DNA of 5,391 bases, from the NCBI GenBank assembly GCA_025922715.1, contig JAICHH010000125.1:1-5391 (forward strand), given 5' to 3'. Positions 5,132 through 5,391 of this stretch are shown here, piece after piece (the first letter of the stretch is position 1; each line of letters begins with the position of its first letter). The notes under the pieces are model-generated. The model was not told the DNA's origin. It did no database searches and saw only the letters and a list, made by a program, of their open reading frames with translations. The DNA is from Nitrososphaeraceae archaeon (GTDB lineage Archaea; Thermoproteota; Nitrososphaeria; Nitrososphaerales; Nitrososphaeraceae). The position numbers and the translations under genes were made by a program.

Positions 5132-5352
5132 TTATTTTTTGATATGTTTAAGCGATAGAACGTCTGGTTTTACATATGCTAGTAATGGATTTTGTTGTAT
5201 TAGTGAAAAGACTTGTTCAAACTTTTTATTCATTTCGTTAAATTTTAGAAATCCTTTTTTATGTAACCTTCTTAATATTCTATATTGAAATTCATATCAA
5301 TCGTATTAAGTCTACTAATAGCTGGGATATTTTTAAAAATATTATCACATTC
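5132..5352 (-). pseudogene. Frame-broken gene fragment, unknown family
   Basis: Two overlapping minus-strand frames look coding. The upstream one (about 5352-5272) includes NIFKNIPAISRLNTIDMNF and ends in TAA at 5274-5272. The downstream one is open from 5296 to a TAA at 5134-5132 and includes YRILRRLHKKGFLKFNEM, then NKKFEQVFSLIQQNP and LLAYVKPDVLSLKHIKK. The frame must change between about 5272 and 5296. The RILRRLHKKGFLKFNEM segment has the look of a winged-helix recognition region, but this is only an impression. The downstream frame has no start other than an internal ATG at 5233, which would give 33 residues. No start is clear for the whole; an ATG at 5350 lies in a third frame next to a TGA. 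It precedes the decayed gene at 4709-5051 in the same orientation with a gap of about 80 bases. Confidence 0.4.
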
Positions 5353-5359
5353 TTATGAG

Positions 5360-5386
5360 AATAATAATAATAATGATGATGATGAT
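5360..5386. repeat. Trinucleotide microsatellite (AAT)5(GAT)4
   Basis: Nine perfect triplets change from AAT to GAT. On the plus strand one frame would read Asn5-Asp4; on the minus strand the frames would give Ile, His/Tyr or Ser/Leu runs. The array lies beyond the 5' end of the broken minus-strand fragment and runs nearly to the window edge, so whether it is inside a gene cannot be judged. Arrays like this vary in length by slippage. Confidence 0.85.
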
Positions 5387-5391
5387 AAAGA

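Noticed and set aside
5073..5288. 71-codon plus-strand frame rich in Phe, Leu, Tyr and Cys
   Set aside because: It lies opposite the more protein-like minus-strand fragment (5132-5296), has a composition typical of the antisense of a Lys/Asn/Glu-rich gene, and shows no motif.
5360..5386. Triplet array considered as a CRISPR or tandem-repeat regulatory element
   Set aside because: The 3-base unit without spacers is an ordinary microsatellite.

Overview
The window is strongly AT-rich and reads as archaeal DNA. Several starts have a TATA-like box about 24-28 bases upstream, which fits leaderless or near-leaderless transcripts, and T-tracts follow genes where a terminator would be expected. The alcohol dehydrogenase closely resembles the crenarchaeal (Sulfolobus-type) zinc enzyme. 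The best inference is a low-GC member of the Thaumarchaeota/Nitrososphaeria, for example a Nitrosocosmicus-like soil ammonia oxidiser. No taxonomic marker gene is present to prove this.

Left part (1-2756): an AT-rich promoter region with a 10-bp perfect palindrome leads into a tight two-gene operon on the plus strand. It encodes a zinc-dependent NAD(H) alcohol dehydrogenase and a GabD1-type (succinate-semialdehyde-like) aldehyde dehydrogenase. The second gene starts at a TTG overlapping the first gene's stop (TTGA), with a strong Shine-Dalgarno sequence inside the end of the first gene. Together they would interconvert an alcohol, its aldehyde and the carboxylic acid. A hydroxyacid/semialdehyde/dicarboxylate set such as 4-hydroxybutyrate, succinic semialdehyde and succinate is attractive but unproven.

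Middle part (2757-3678): mostly non-coding AT-rich DNA. It holds one convincing orphan gene for a 62-residue acidic protein with a C-terminal CxxC...CxC zinc-binding motif, and one doubtful 27-residue membrane microprotein.

Right part (3679-5391): everything here lies on the minus strand. One intact gene encodes a universal stress protein family member with a degenerate nucleotide-binding loop. Around it lie remnants: a 3'-terminal tRNA-like fragment with a defective T-stem, a small zinc-finger gene with no usable start in its reading frame, a roughly 113-residue gene with a stop at codon 2 and an internal frameshift at a 16-bp palindrome, and a further frame-broken fragment. Two of these remnants keep a TATA-like box at the right distance from an ATG that now runs straight into a stop. 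The right end of the window is a trinucleotide microsatellite. The decaying right side next to an intact operon is the most notable structure. No mobile-element protein, CRISPR array or complete RNA gene was found.
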